Source: Opisthorchis felineus
Lineage: Eukaryota > Platyhelminthes > Trematoda > Opisthorchiida > Opisthorchiidae
Assembly: GCA_004794785.1 (NCBI GenBank)
Contig: SJOL01008821.1
Coordinates: 1,612,100 to 1,676,099 of the forward strand
Length of the DNA stretch: 64,000 nucleotides
Reading direction: 5' to 3'
Below, one piece after another: positions 1 through 11,200 of this stretch; within the stretch, counting starts at the first letter, position 1; every line of letters starts with the position of its first letter. The position numbers were made by a program, and so were the translations under genes. Under the pieces are notes generated by a model. The model worked only from the letters and a program-made list of their open reading frames with translations. It ran no database searches and had not been told where the DNA came from.

Positions 1-549
1 TCGGTGTAGGGCATGGATTCCTACCTTGTTCAAGCCGATGAAAATTGCGTTTCTCCCTTTTTAAGTTTCTATCTGCAGCTTTCACAGTGGGTGGAGAAAA
101 AGGCGGACAACCTAACAAAGTACAGGACTTGCTACCTAGACGTGTGCATTCGGTCGGTTTTCACTGAACCATGATCTTCAGTATGAGGTACGCATCGGGC
201 ATACGTAGCATTTCAATGTTTTCGTTAAAACTACGTCAGTTCCTTGAGAAAGCATTATCCACACGTTCAGTGACCGTTTAAACCAGTTACGCATAGACTC
301 CAAAGCCATTCCTATGCTCATTGACAGTCATCATTTCAGTTCAGTCGGGTGAGTTTGTCAGCTAGAGAGTGTCTCAAGGGGCGTTGGATCAACCTCCCAG
401 AGCTTCGTTCACCGAAGATAGTGGGACCGAGGTTAAAATACCGGCGCAAGGGTGACGATTTTAACGAGTTCACCGACTCCCAGTGATGCCAATTTACTGG
501 CGGAGAAAATTAAGTCGACATTTCCATTGTATGATTGCTCCATGTCTGC
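1..549. other. Unassigned sequence at left edge
   Basis: I see no coding motif, tRNA-like box or internal repeat here. Nothing in it matches the repeat families found elsewhere in the window. Confidence 0.5.
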
Positions 550-554
550 CGGTT

Positions 555-790
555 TCACCAACCGTTGGTTTGTTGGTGGTTGAGCAGGTGGCCGTTGGTC
601 TGTTCACCGGGTTTGGTATTTAGTTTGCAAAAGTGAGACGACGTCATCATTGTGCGGATCGATGATGCGACCTCGATTGGTGACGAAACGTTTGCAAACT
701 AACTGCCACGCTCGACGAACAGATCACGGGAAGCTGACCAACCACCAGTGAACACACCAAACTACCAACATTGCGCTGGTGTGTCTTGAT
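555..790. repeat. Inverted pair of a hammerhead-like repeat (family 2)
   Basis: Two copies of one repeat meet near position 655 in opposite orientations. The right copy contains GGTGACGAAACGTTTGCAA followed by sequence ending in GACGAACAGATCA; the left copy carries the reverse complement of the same elements, with more changes. The same repeat recurs as single copies at about 31992-32060 (plus) and 32611-32704 (minus). Its core, GATGATG then a hairpin then GACGAAACG, resembles a hammerhead ribozyme but has one extra base after the CTGATGA box. The shared sequence is directly visible; the ribozyme link is inference. Confidence 0.6.
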
Positions 791-849
791 CGAACACCCC
801 GATCCGGGAATCTCAGTTAGTTGTAGGTAGTTCCTTCCCTTGTAGCAAT

Positions 850-1125
850 TATATCCACATCATTCTTGCTTGAACAATCCTTCTCCTGTCCGGGTACCGT
901 TATTCGCATTAATTCACACCACAACGCGAAAGATTGGACTCGAATTTTCACTCTTATTCGAGCTCGTCAGCAGAATATACCTTTGACCAAGTCGAGATTT
1001 GAACCTCGGATGTCTGATATTCGAGTCGAGCGTGCTACTAGTAATCCACCAGCGCACAATGGACGAAGGCGAATTATCACGTCTGAACAGGTGAACGCGT
1101 TCACGCTTGAGTGATATGACTGATT
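850..1125 (-). repeat. tRNA-derived SINE, family A
   Basis: On the minus strand this copy has a tRNA-like head beginning GCGCTGGTGGA, a box B-like GGTTCAAATCTC about 50 bases later, and a tail ending in GGACAGGAGAAGGATTG. The whole length aligns with the copy at 4805-5045, so the two define one family. The internal RNA polymerase III promoter is eroded: box A reads TGGTGGATTACTAG. The copy directly abuts the reverse transcriptase scrap at 1100-1500, as if it had been inserted beside or into it. It encodes no protein; SINEs of this kind are moved by the enzymes of a partner LINE. Confidence 0.7.
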
Positions 1126-1500
1126 TGTCCAACGGCTAGAACCACTGTCTGTCACATCGATCGGCTTATCTGCAAGCAATCGGTGAGAGTTTGATCCCAC
1201 CCAATGTTGCAGTAACATTTTACAGTTTTCAGGTGGAAAGCGAACGCCAAATGGTGCGGCCGAAATAACTGGATTTTTAAAATTGATTTACATTTTTGAT
1301 TAACGTGAGCCAAGGTCAATCCAGATCGAAAGCCCAGGAAGCATTTCTACTAACGAGGTGTTAGAGACAGGTAAGAACGTTCCGAATAACCATTCAATTG
1401 AAAGGTTGTACAGGAAGTGTGACAGAAGACAGCCCTGCTTGATACTACTGGTTGTGATAGGCTCAGACCGAAACTTCACATGTGCATCCACGGGAAACTG
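1100..1500 (-). pseudogene. RTE/CR1-type LINE reverse transcriptase fragment
   Basis: Reading the minus strand from 1491 gives TSSIKQGCLLSHFLYNL, the reverse transcriptase block normally reading GVRQGCPLSPFLFNFVI. It is followed by NTSLVEMLPG, and after a frame change by KMLLQHWVGSN, the segment after the catalytic palm normally reading SKCKVLLQDW. The same blocks in the same order occur at 34980-36050 and 46735-48125. The YADD catalytic box cannot be found where expected (IDLGSR is there instead). This is about 130 codons of a protein normally near 1,000 residues, so it is a dead fragment. Which LINE clade it belongs to (RTE or CR1) is uncertain. Confidence 0.75.
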
Positions 1501-1509
1501 GGTATGAGG

Positions 1510-3090
1510 CTTTCAGCGGAAATTCAGGTAAAACACCCCTTGAAAGACAGACTGTCACAGGGAATGACGATCAACGGAGGCGAAGATTTGCTTCACATCA
1601 AGAATAACGATAACTGCGGGATCGCTCATCGTCACAACACAATGAAAGTGTCAGTTCATCCTCTCACGAGAGAGGCTATCACGGAGGTAATTCTCACGCT
1701 AGCTGAACGCTATGTGCATGAAAAAGCTAAGAGTATTAGGCTATTAGATAGATGCCAGTGTGGTTTTGGCAACAGGTACTCATACTGCTTTCAAATATCA
1801 GGATTACAGTAAAGACGCTCCACTACACAGTACCCTCTCTTGATCCCGAATGATTCGCAGTAGGTTTTGTAAGAGTGATTACCAGTGTGCCGTGACCTTT
1901 GGAGAGTGTAAACCGTCAGGGCTTATTACCGCATTCTGTTTCTGCCCTAATTTATTTCGTTTCTCCTTGTGTCTTCAAAGTTCGTATCCATGGGGCTAAC
2001 AGAATCAGCCTCCACAGTGTGCGGCCCATTGTACAAGACATCGCTTCTGTTAGTTAGCTGTTGATCTTTCCTCTTCGTGGGTACTTTCGCATGCATCGGG
2101 TTTCTTTGGTTCGGTTGGTCGAATTATTTGAAACAAAACATGATAATTGCCTGTATTTTGGTTACCCAACAGCGCTGTATGTTATTTCTTCAAATTTTGT
2201 AGTTATCATTTTCAGAGTGATCTGTGTTTACCAGGCATTCACTGGCATCAATAAAGGCTACTGAGTTTGACTACATCCGGTATCCGAACAGCTCTGTGGA
2301 GAGAGTTTGCCCGAAAGTTCTTAAGCGCTTGCACTGCTTCACTTCTCCCATTGACTATGATCACCATTTGCAGCTGTCTTCGCAACAGCTTTTGTTATAG
2401 CTCAGTTGTATATCGTTGTGTTCTTGAAAACTGTTCTAGATGATTAAATGACTGCTTCCGAGTCGGCGTGCGTGAACTGCGGTTCGTATTGTGTGATCAG
2501 AAATAAAGACAGAAGGGCTTGATTTGTGCAGCTCCATTTGTGAATGATTACCACATGGTCCAGCTTGGTCTATGACTGACTTCTGAACGACGCATGCTTG
2601 TGTTGTAAACTCCAGCTAACTGAGAACATCAGTACGAAGTTAAGCAAGCGCTTCCTGATAAATTCAGCTTACTGGATAAGAACAACTCACAGCACCGGAG
2701 GCATAGCATGTACCCCCGTGTGCTGATACTACAAATGAACATCCTTCACTATCCCAAATTCGGCTGTTCTTCATTGAGACAGCCGACCGAACAGAGGCGA
2801 CCATTTATTGGGATTCTGGTGCATTAAACTCAGGGACAGAGCACATCTGTCGGATCAACTTCTATAGGAATAGCCACACGTCCGCCTGGTGGAACATCTG
2901 AACTCGTTCTCGATCGACAGTTCTCAGCCTATTCCGCACAGCATACTTCTCTAAGTGTATCGAGGTCGTTCCCCTGTTACAGTTTGCTGATCAGGAAAAA
3001 GCATTTCAGACAATATGAAAACAACCCATAAGTCTTGAAAATGCAGTCCACAGGCAGAACAGTCCTTTCTGCTCGACGTAACACACTGCC
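1510..3090. other. Unassigned sequence
   Basis: It should hold the fingers part of the neighbouring LINE fragment on the minus strand, but I cannot read the expected motifs. An open frame at 1480-1812 overlaps this start and has no recognisable domain. No repeats shared with the rest of the window were noticed. Confidence 0.45.
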
Positions 3091-3530
3091 CATGAGGTGA
3101 CCGAAAACTGTTCGACAGTCCACGACCGATTGCGCACTTCCAGCTCGTGCTAATTAGATAGGAGCTGTTCCCGAGTTTCCGTCAACTTGATGTTCTACCT
3201 GCACCCAAATTACATGAAATTCGACAAATACACTCATTTCTGTCAACCTGGTGCTGTACTTGAACATAAATTGGACAGATTTGGACATTTGCACATGTAA
3301 TTGGTTTTGACAGGAAACTCAACTGAGTCCAGCTGAATCTCTCATTTAGGATGGTCCACTTCATCTGAACATGCTGCTCCAGGCAGCCTTGTACCAACTG
3401 AAACATGCGGCGGCCTTTGTGCAGCACATTCACTTGAAGTGGACCATTGTCAACGGGAGTTTCAGCCGGATTCAGTTGAGTTTCCTGTCAAAACCAAATG
3501 CGTGTGCAAATGAGAGTATTTGTCGATATG
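3090..3530. repeat. Hammerhead repeat (family 1), inverted pair
   Basis: The left unit (about 3090-3385) lies in minus orientation. It starts with a degraded hammerhead region at 3112-3165, where the CTGATGA box has become CTAATTA and the GAAA box GCAA. The right unit (about 3413-3530) lies in plus orientation. Arms at 3301-3385 and 3413-3500 are inverted copies, both containing CAGGAAACTC in one sense or the other and a GTGGACCA-type block. Both arms encode the same chance peptide, KWTI followed by QLSFLSKP. Other units of this family are near 13028, 30880, 34320, 43380 and 45140. Confidence 0.8.
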
Positions 3531-3679
3531 CTAATTCTTCTTATTACGCTAAAGATGTCAGTCAAAGGAAAATTTCTGATAGTTCGCTGACCAGTTCCAT
3601 GAACTGCAGAACAGTACTAGAACTGACGCATTACGTATTATTTTCGGTTTGTCGCGGGCCAACAAACGAATGATATGAA

Positions 3680-4800
3680 ACTTGGCTCGCAAAAGTACGT
3701 CGGCAAAAATAGATGGTGACTTACGATAATGAGTTCACATCAAACGCCAAAATTTTGTCACTTAATTTTGTCACCTAATACCCATGTTGTCAATGCAACC
3801 AGACGAGCATGCGTACAATAAAATAAGATGAAAATAGTGTGGTAGCTAGGACCTTTTTACCAACCGTATACGGATTGTAGTTGAGACTGACGGTACTCAA
3901 ACACTTTTACGCTCTTGTTAAGTGTTAGCGACAGGTTTTACATTGGCCAGCCCTTCGTAGACTTGCCACCTGGTGAAATTTGTCGTCATTTCACACTATC
4001 TTGTTCGGCGAAGAAACGCTTCAGAGTAAGGGTCAAGTGAAAGCCAACTTTTCAAAAGGCAATTCCACAGTAAAACAGTTGCCATGGCAAAATACGTTTG
4101 GCTGAGTCGTGAACATACACGAGGCTTGCCCAAAGCGACCTTGATGTGTGCACAATGGGTAGCAAAACCAACGAGACGATAAAGTACAGAGAGAGGTGAC
4201 GTGAAATTCAGCATAGAGAGAACCAACTGACGCGATGCATCCAACTCAGGATCGGCTGCGCGGCAAACTGGACATTCAACCTGCCGGGTTGCGTGCTCAA
4301 TTCATGTTAGACTTGGCCGGAATAGGTGATATTGGTTGGCCAGTTGGTCATCGGTCATATCTGCGTCATGTATCTTTTCGCTGTCTTTTATGGTGTCCGC
4401 GACCCCATTCTTTTTCACCTAGAGAGATGGTGGCCATCAGGGAACTGTGGTCACTTTTTAAGCATTCTGGCCAGTCGCCTTGGCTGCGTAGACGTGTTTG
4501 GACCTAATGCGTATGCATGTGCAACCTTGGAACAAACGAAACAGGAACACGGATGAGACTATTGACACGTGGACATACACACAAACACAAGGTGCAAACA
4601 ATAATTCTCGCAGTATGTCTCCATTATATCAGCGCAGGATTTTGCTGATTGGCCCCAAACGTGTTGAAACGAGCCTTACCGTACCAACTTGCTCACTTTC
4701 ACCTCTGTCTCCAATATCATGCAAACTGGGTAGCTAGTACATAGCAAGCACCAACGCAAAATATATTAAGAGTTGTCACCCCGAGTGTCGTACATAGGAA
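3680..4800. other. Unassigned sequence
   Basis: The only notable content is overlapping open frames at 4235-4556 on the plus strand. One could form a hydrophobic segment (ILVGQLVIGHICVMYLF), but there is no supporting start context, splice signal pair or recognisable domain. Confidence 0.4.
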
Positions 4801-4804
4801 GTCA

Positions 4805-5045
4805 CGCTCATATTGTTGTTTGAACAGTTGTCCTGCCGTCCTGGCGCAATCATTCTGGTGAGTCCACACCAAAAGGGGAAAGCAGTGGATTCGAGTTTCG
4901 CTTTTATTAGAGTTAATCAGCAGTGCGTATCCTTAGCCATGCCGGGGTTCGAACTCTGCACATCTGACATGCGAGGTGAGCGCGTTACCACCACTCCACC
5001 AGCGCAGGCTGGACGCATCTGAATTCTCACATCTGAACAGGCACT
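4805..5045 (-). repeat. tRNA-derived SINE, family A
   Basis: On the minus strand, GCGCTGGTGGAGTGGTGGTA (box A region) is followed about 45 bases later by AGTTCGAACCCC (box B), then a tRNA-unrelated body and a tail ending GGACGGCAGGACAACTGTTC. Box B fits the consensus GGTTCGANNCC well, better than in the copy at 850-1125. The spacing of the boxes matches a tRNA-like internal promoter. The tRNA could not fold fully, so this is a SINE rather than a tRNA gene. A partial copy of its tail lies inverted immediately to the right. Confidence 0.8.
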
Positions 5046-5052
5046 GGTGGTG

Positions 5053-5135
5053 AGCGAAACTCGAGTCCAGTGACCCCCCCCCTCCTCAGAATTATCGCGC
5101 CAGCACAGAAGGACGACTGTTCAACCGAAAGTGAT
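5053..5135 (+). repeat. SINE family A, 3' fragment in opposite orientation
   Basis: GAGCGAAACTCGAGTCCAGTG leads through a run of nine C and a CGCGCCAGCACAGAAGGACG block into GACTGTTCAACC. This is the last 80 bases of the family A SINE in plus orientation. Together with 4813-4890 it makes an inverted repeat with about 160 bases between the arms. The C run probably replaces the CCCCTTTT segment of the family. Confidence 0.7.
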
Positions 5136-5139
5136 GTGA

Positions 5140-8036
5140 GCGTAAATTCTACAAATCCCGCAACCACCCACATATAAGAAGTGTTTCGGTAGTTGGTTTC
5201 TTCAAAATTTAAGGGATCCACTCTCTTGAACTCCTAGAGGAGCTTCCATCCGGTTGGGCATCACTGTCCTAGACGGTTCAAAACAAATTAGAGATATCTT
5301 GATAGTACAGTATACGTCTGTAGTGAGCGAATGTAAAGTCTGGACAAGAGATGCCTATCACTCAACTTGTCAGAGAATGTATGCGTTGAAAGCTGCAACG
5401 TGGAACAGATCCTTGGACGTTTCCGGAGCGTTATGTTTGCTCGGTTCACTGAGCTATAGTTTGAAGAAGGGCCAACTACAGTGCCCCCCCCCCCGAAAAG
5501 CATACCTTGGGAACAGGCGGAAGGAACACCTTTTAGGAAGGCGCAATCCTTGAGCCATTAAGTTGTGGCACTTTCCCACCCACCCAGCTGGTCACCAGAT
5601 GGGGGACAACTTCTGTGTGTGTAATCTGCCCCTTGATTTTTGTTTTCGCGTCAGACTGCGCGCCGACTTCCACTTGTGTGGAATTTCCTGGTTTCTTCAT
5701 GACTTTCCCACAAATCACTCTATTGCATGCCGCAAGTTTGATTCAAAATTAACGTCTCCTGGAGCCAGACCGACTATCTCTACTGGCAGCGTTGTGTTCG
5801 CTCGTGCAGTTTATATTCTGAGAAAGCTGCTTTTTTTTAAAAAAAAAAGGTTTGACACAGGACTGACTGGGACATATTTCGGGTGTGCTTGAGTGAAATC
5901 TTGGTCCATTTCTCTTCAGTTCAGTTACTCTAAACCCTGGACAGTGGTTCAATAAGGAATGTAATACCGACGACATTATGGGTATTTCCACGTACATCAA
6001 ACCCTAATAAGATGTTTTTTAATCTCAGGAACTGAGTGAGAAAGCGTGACTGCCCTTTCAGGTTCTCCAGCCTTACTCTTCGGCTCGGTTTTCTGACCTG
6101 CGAAACCGCAGCTTTAGGTTCTCTTCAGCTCGGAGCTGATGACACATTTGCTTGTGGGTTCTGGCCCGACCCCGGCCTCAGGGAACAAGATACAAACTCC
6201 ATTTATGGTCCCGGTGCTGACACACAACAGATGCGTTTGCAGTCTTATCGGACTCCTGGGTAGATATGCCAGTTCTCTGACCATTGTGAGCAGGATTCCG
6301 CCGGCCACAGTCAACTGATCGGTGGTCGGAAGGTGTAGGTTTCAGGCCGGACCGACCTTTCCTAATCCGTCCTTCTCTGCGTTCATGTGTATGGAACAGC
6401 TGACTGCCTACAGGACAATCGCCTTACTGTCTCCATACTTCGGAAAAGCGATTTCTGTCAGCTCTGAGTGCAGCTTAATAATGATGATAACAGTGCGAAG
6501 GCCACCTTTATCGTCCGTATGTCTCGTCACGGTACCAAGATTTAGAGCAACCAGGTTAAGGAGCCACTACTCTAAAAATGTCGACTACACCAGAGACTGT
6601 CATGGGTTCGAACTTGGGGGCGAACTCCTTGGGAGTATTTTCACTTTCTCCAACATTATAGGTCAGAAAATGCCTGCATGTGTGTTTCAAGAAAACGGAG
6701 ATTTTCTCGTGATATTACGGCACCAGTACGTTAAATTGTGTCATGACAGACGCACGTACTTCACAGGCAAACAGATTAAACCACATTCATGACCCGCCGG
6801 TATGATAATAAGCACGCTTGGAACATGACAAATCTGCTTATATTCCGAGTTTTTGTGTTTTGAAGAGATAAGAGGAACTGTTCACAGCACTCAGTCGGAC
6901 CAAATCAACCTATCCAAAGATCCACAAGTTAAAACGTAAAAAGTCTTCAGTGAAACGGCTTTTATTGGGTAAGGTCTGTAAAGACGCTCCGTTTCATCGG
7001 ATCAGACATTCCACAACAAATCGTTGTCCTTCCTTCAAGGAAACGTTCGTTTTACCTTGACAGGTAGGCTTCAACTTCATCCGTTCTTCCTCTATGAAAG
7101 TCAAATCAAGAAAGTTTGCATACCAAGCAACTGAAACACCAGACTGTATTTTGCCACCCACCTCACTGAATTTTGAGATCCATGATCGTCATTGTCAAGC
7201 ACGCAGTAGCTCAATTAAATAGTCGTCTCGGGATTTTGTTGCACAATGATTTTCGCTTTCATTAACCTTGTAGACCTAGACAAACACACCTCGTCACTAA
7301 CATTGTCTACGTGTAACACAAACTTACCTCAAGGTCGTTTCGCATGTGTTGTTTGCTACATTGATACGCGGTTTGGTCGGTGTCTGATCCGACGATGGCA
7401 GCGTGGCCCGTAGGTTCACCGCGTGTCACACGAACGTACAGACGCCTCATTTCATTGCGCCGGAGCTCTCAGATTAAACACGTGGTAATTTTGTTTATGC
7501 GTTTCGTTCGCTGTGTGAAGTAAACGAATCAGTCGATGTGGGTTGAATCGACCATAAGAATGTCCCTTAACCGCATTAACAACCGAGTACTGGGTGCTGG
7601 AGCAGTGAGCCTTAGTTACTCCTTCATACATGGTATGGAAAGTCATATTCCCTGCAAGCTTTTCTGGTCCAAAACAAATTTTCAGGACTGTTGTGCTCAT
7701 GAACGCTCAGCCTGTCGGTCACCGGAGGCAGAAAGAACTAAGACTGACCTACACAAGTGACGAAATTTCCCACGGCGTGCATCACGTGAGCAAAACACCA
7801 TGATAAACAACTGGGACGAGTTTGTCTTCTGAAGTTTACAGATATCAACAGCTCCAAGCTGTTCACACGGAAACTGTGTTTAGCGGACTACTACAACTGG
7901 TCCGTGACCTTAGAGTGGTCTAGGTTCTCTTGACAGAACATGCCCCCCATAAAGTTGCTGAAAACTCTTGGACTGATCACAGCCAGTTTCACTCTTCCAC
8001 CAACGCTATGTCTCTATTCATGCAATCCCTTAAGTG
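5140..8036. other. Unassigned sequence
   Basis: No domain was recognised. Visible oddities are a nine-base C run near 5487-5496, a palindromic T8-A10 run at 5830-5850, and a box B-like GGTTCGAACTTGGG at 6604 without a matching box A. Plus-strand open frames at 5563-5892 and 6322-6792 (the latter 156 codons) have no recognisable motif and are within chance length. Near 7955 a short TTGCTGAAAACTCTT may be a scrap of hammerhead repeat family 1. Confidence 0.4.
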
Positions 8037-8271
8037 TTTATCCAACTTAAGGGATAAGCTCGAGATAGCTCAGTAATTAAGGCACAAACTTACTGACTGG
8101 GATGTCCGTGGTTCGAATCCAAACCCAGCATCTCGACTGCTCTTGTATGGGCTTAGGCAATCCAACAGTATCTCAGCCCTCGTGCTTCCTTCGGGTGGCA
8201 TGGAAGCTAGAAACCGACAAGGTGTTGTAGTTGAGTGATTGTTAGTGCTGTTTTATTTTATCCAACTGAAG
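8037..8271 (+). repeat. tRNA-derived SINE, family B, with target-site duplication
   Basis: The element runs from about 8052 to 8256. Box A is TAGCTCAGTAATTAAGGC, box B is GTGGTTCGAATCC, followed by a body containing CTTCCTTCGGGTGGCATGG and a T-rich tail. It is flanked by TTTATCCAACTTAAG (8037-8051) and TTTATCCAACTGAAG (8257-8271), a 15-bp direct repeat with one mismatch. That is the signature of LINE-mediated insertion. A second copy, inverted, is at 24009-24221. The head resembles a tRNA in its box spacing, but the sequence downstream of box B does not close an acceptor stem. Confidence 0.9.
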
Positions 8272-11200
8272 TGAGCTTAATACAGATTCCCTATATAACT
8301 TCATCACGAAGTTTCTAGCCGACATTACCCATCTTTTGCATACTGCTCTGTCCAGAACCATTTCGTACTCTTCTAGAAGTACCAGGATTACTTGCGCCTA
8401 ATTCGACGTTCAGGAACAGTTCGTAGTTTGGTAAACCGGTAGCTGTTGTAAAACGTTATCGCTCCAAATGTTGTGGTTTTGTTTCAATCAAATGTCACTG
8501 ATACCTATGCTCCTTTCCAATAACGTAGTTTTGCGACGCCAGTTTTACATAAAGCCATCCCTGATCTGATTTGACTTGACTTTAAAGTACGAATGCACCG
8601 GATTCCTTCGATCGGTTTAGACCCACTCGCATAATTTTATTCAGGTACACATCTTGAGACAAGGATAGTAGTGATTTAGCCTTTCTCCCATAGTGACTCC
8701 ACAAAAAGCCAAGTAAGCGCGATTCTAAATCTTCGGTGCAACGAATCGTGTATCTAATAACTAGGAAGGACTAACATCGGATCGGCTTTAGTATCACGCT
8801 TCTAGAAGAACGGGGATGAAGAATTAAAACTTGAAGCCTAAGTCATCGCCGGACAAACCAACTGATACAGTGCAGCAAAGCAAAACTGTGCTGAGTGGCA
8901 ATCAGTCGACCAATGAATCAAAAACTCAATCTGTTGGATTATGCAACTTCACCTAATATCACCTTCCTCCTGAAAGTGATTTCTGACAGTTTTAAACTCT
9001 CAGCTGCTCGTCAGGATTTCCCTGTGCATCATCGAATTGTTCTTCTTGGTATCGTCGAGTTTATGTTACATAGAGTGGACAGTCCATAATGCACAGGGAA
9101 GTGCCTTGCACTGTCCTTGCATTTCAGACGGTCATCTAAGGCATGTGGACGTGTGTGCCTCACCCGGCATCTGAAATATCAAGGAAGTTGTACTTGGAAC
9201 ACAGATAACACGTCCTGGCCTTCTACCGGTGTTTTTTCGCTGATCAGCCTGAGAAAGTCTAAAGCCTCCGTCAGATGAATCAGCGTCTGGTGAATTGGGT
9301 CAACAGCCAGTATTCTAGCAGTCGAATTATTCAGAATATCGAAGTTCCATTCCATCGTGAGTGCTTGATTCTTAGAATGTACACTACCATCAGCTGTGTG
9401 AATAAACCTTAAACTTGAAAATTCCCGGGAGGAATTGAATGTACCATAAGGGACGTTGTAAGATTGTGGGACACTTCGACAGAACTGTACGTTGAAAAGA
9501 ATTAATGCACGCACTGTTTTTCGCAATTGTTTTCATCTACCACACATCTCACTCCATTCCGTATTCCGAGAACCTTGGTATTAAGTCAGCAGGTGAGATA
9601 TCAACCACCTAAGAGGGACCGACAATTTATTCGATAATTTTGTTCATTCTAATCCCCGGAGGAGATCGCCTTCTTCAATAACTATAGAAGGCCAAAAAAC
9701 ACGGCACTTAACTCATTACTCTTAATCTGAGACACGCCAGGATATTCGAATGATAAATCTAACTTGATCGATTGCATCATGTGTATATTCCTGTAATAGC
9801 CAGGACAGTTGAACAGTTGTTCGCAGGAGTAGCCCCTTGACATACCTTGCACCGAGTGCTGAAAAATGGTTGGTTTAGTGACATATTACCCGCATTACCA
9901 TATTTGCTTTCGGCAAACTAACAGCACGCTTCGGCAAGACAACAATCAGCTGATTGATCAGCCACATGAGTAACCTCGATCAACACGTTAAACTGGGTCA
10001 CACAGTCTCAATATGTGAGCTCAACATTCGAATAAATTACTCAGATAATTGAGAAATCGGGTGGGATGAGGACACTGTACTTGAACTCCGTTGAACGGAG
10101 GGCGAGGATGCAACGTCGGGTGGGAGTGGTGGGGTGAGATGTGCAAGCATTCTGTGAAGGGTAATCGGTGGACTCAAACTGGCCGGTTCCAGCGTACGAC
10201 TGGGGCAGTAGACACGACCACTGGGACAGACAGCTAAATCGCACAGATGGGAAATTAGGTCAAATTTGTTCACCAGCTTTTTTCCATTCCTGCTGACGCA
10301 ACGTGAGCGATAGCCTCACAGGACGGAACACACTCGCTTGATAGATGAAAGTGAGCGAATAAGGTCCAAATTTACGGTATTTGTCCAGCCACTCCACTCA
10401 TAGTGTATATCATAAGCTCAGAACCGAATGACCACAAACATTTTTTGGGAAATGTATGAACCGGAGGCCAACAAATCAATTGATAGAGCTGAAATGGAGA
10501 GCTGTGCGCGAGACGGGTCTTTCTGTAGCCGCGTTGTTTGGCACACGATTCGTGGAATGACGGAACACGGTACTTATCCTCATCCTAATTACGCAGTGGG
10601 AAGCATCCTCAGACGCCAAAACGGAAATAGGTATTTGAATGCTACTAAATAGCAATGACGTGTTGCTAAATGACACGCCGTTAAGGATTTAGCCAAATCC
10701 GCTGGATAGGCAACCAACTATCTGTCTGTGCGGTTATAGTGCTAGACTGTTGCTTTCCTCCTTCCTTTCAGTGAAAACACCTTCGCAGTGAGCAGCACTT
10801 CTTTAGCAGAGATCGCATGAGCACCGGGCTTTTTGGAGACTGGTAACAGCTAGGCCAACACCCAGCCCTGGCCATACAAAGGTATCTTTTATAAACTTTT
10901 ACCCAACCATACATAGCGCTCAACAGGTCCCAACTTATGCTTGTGGGCGCTGGGTGCACAGGAGTTCAAACCACGAAGAATAATGCATCTGTAGTTTCAC
11001 ATTTAAACATTCAAAATATTACTTTATAGTGACGAGATGGCTGAATGTGTCACGTGGTCGCCTATTTCTATCCCTTATCATTTTGATCAAAGGTGACATT
11101 GTTGGTTCTTGAAAGTTTCCAGATTTCTGTCTTCTAAATCTGCGAATTAACAAGGAATAACGGTCGTCACCGAAATTTTTTTCTCCCTCAAAGTGGACAA

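Noticed and set aside
3182..3673. Overlapping opposite open frames encoding similar peptides (LKWTI...LSFLSKP)
   Set aside because: The similarity is a by-product of the inverted repeat; these are not genes.
6600..6625. Box B-like GGTTCGAACTTGGG
   Set aside because: No partner box A and no alignment with SINE families A or B.
6322..6792. 156-codon plus-strand open frame
   Set aside because: Unremarkable composition, no ATG-defined start with context, no motif.
9179..9526. Minus-strand 115-codon frame as a possible exon
   Set aside because: Preceded directly by an in-frame stop, no splice acceptor at the start, and no recognised family.
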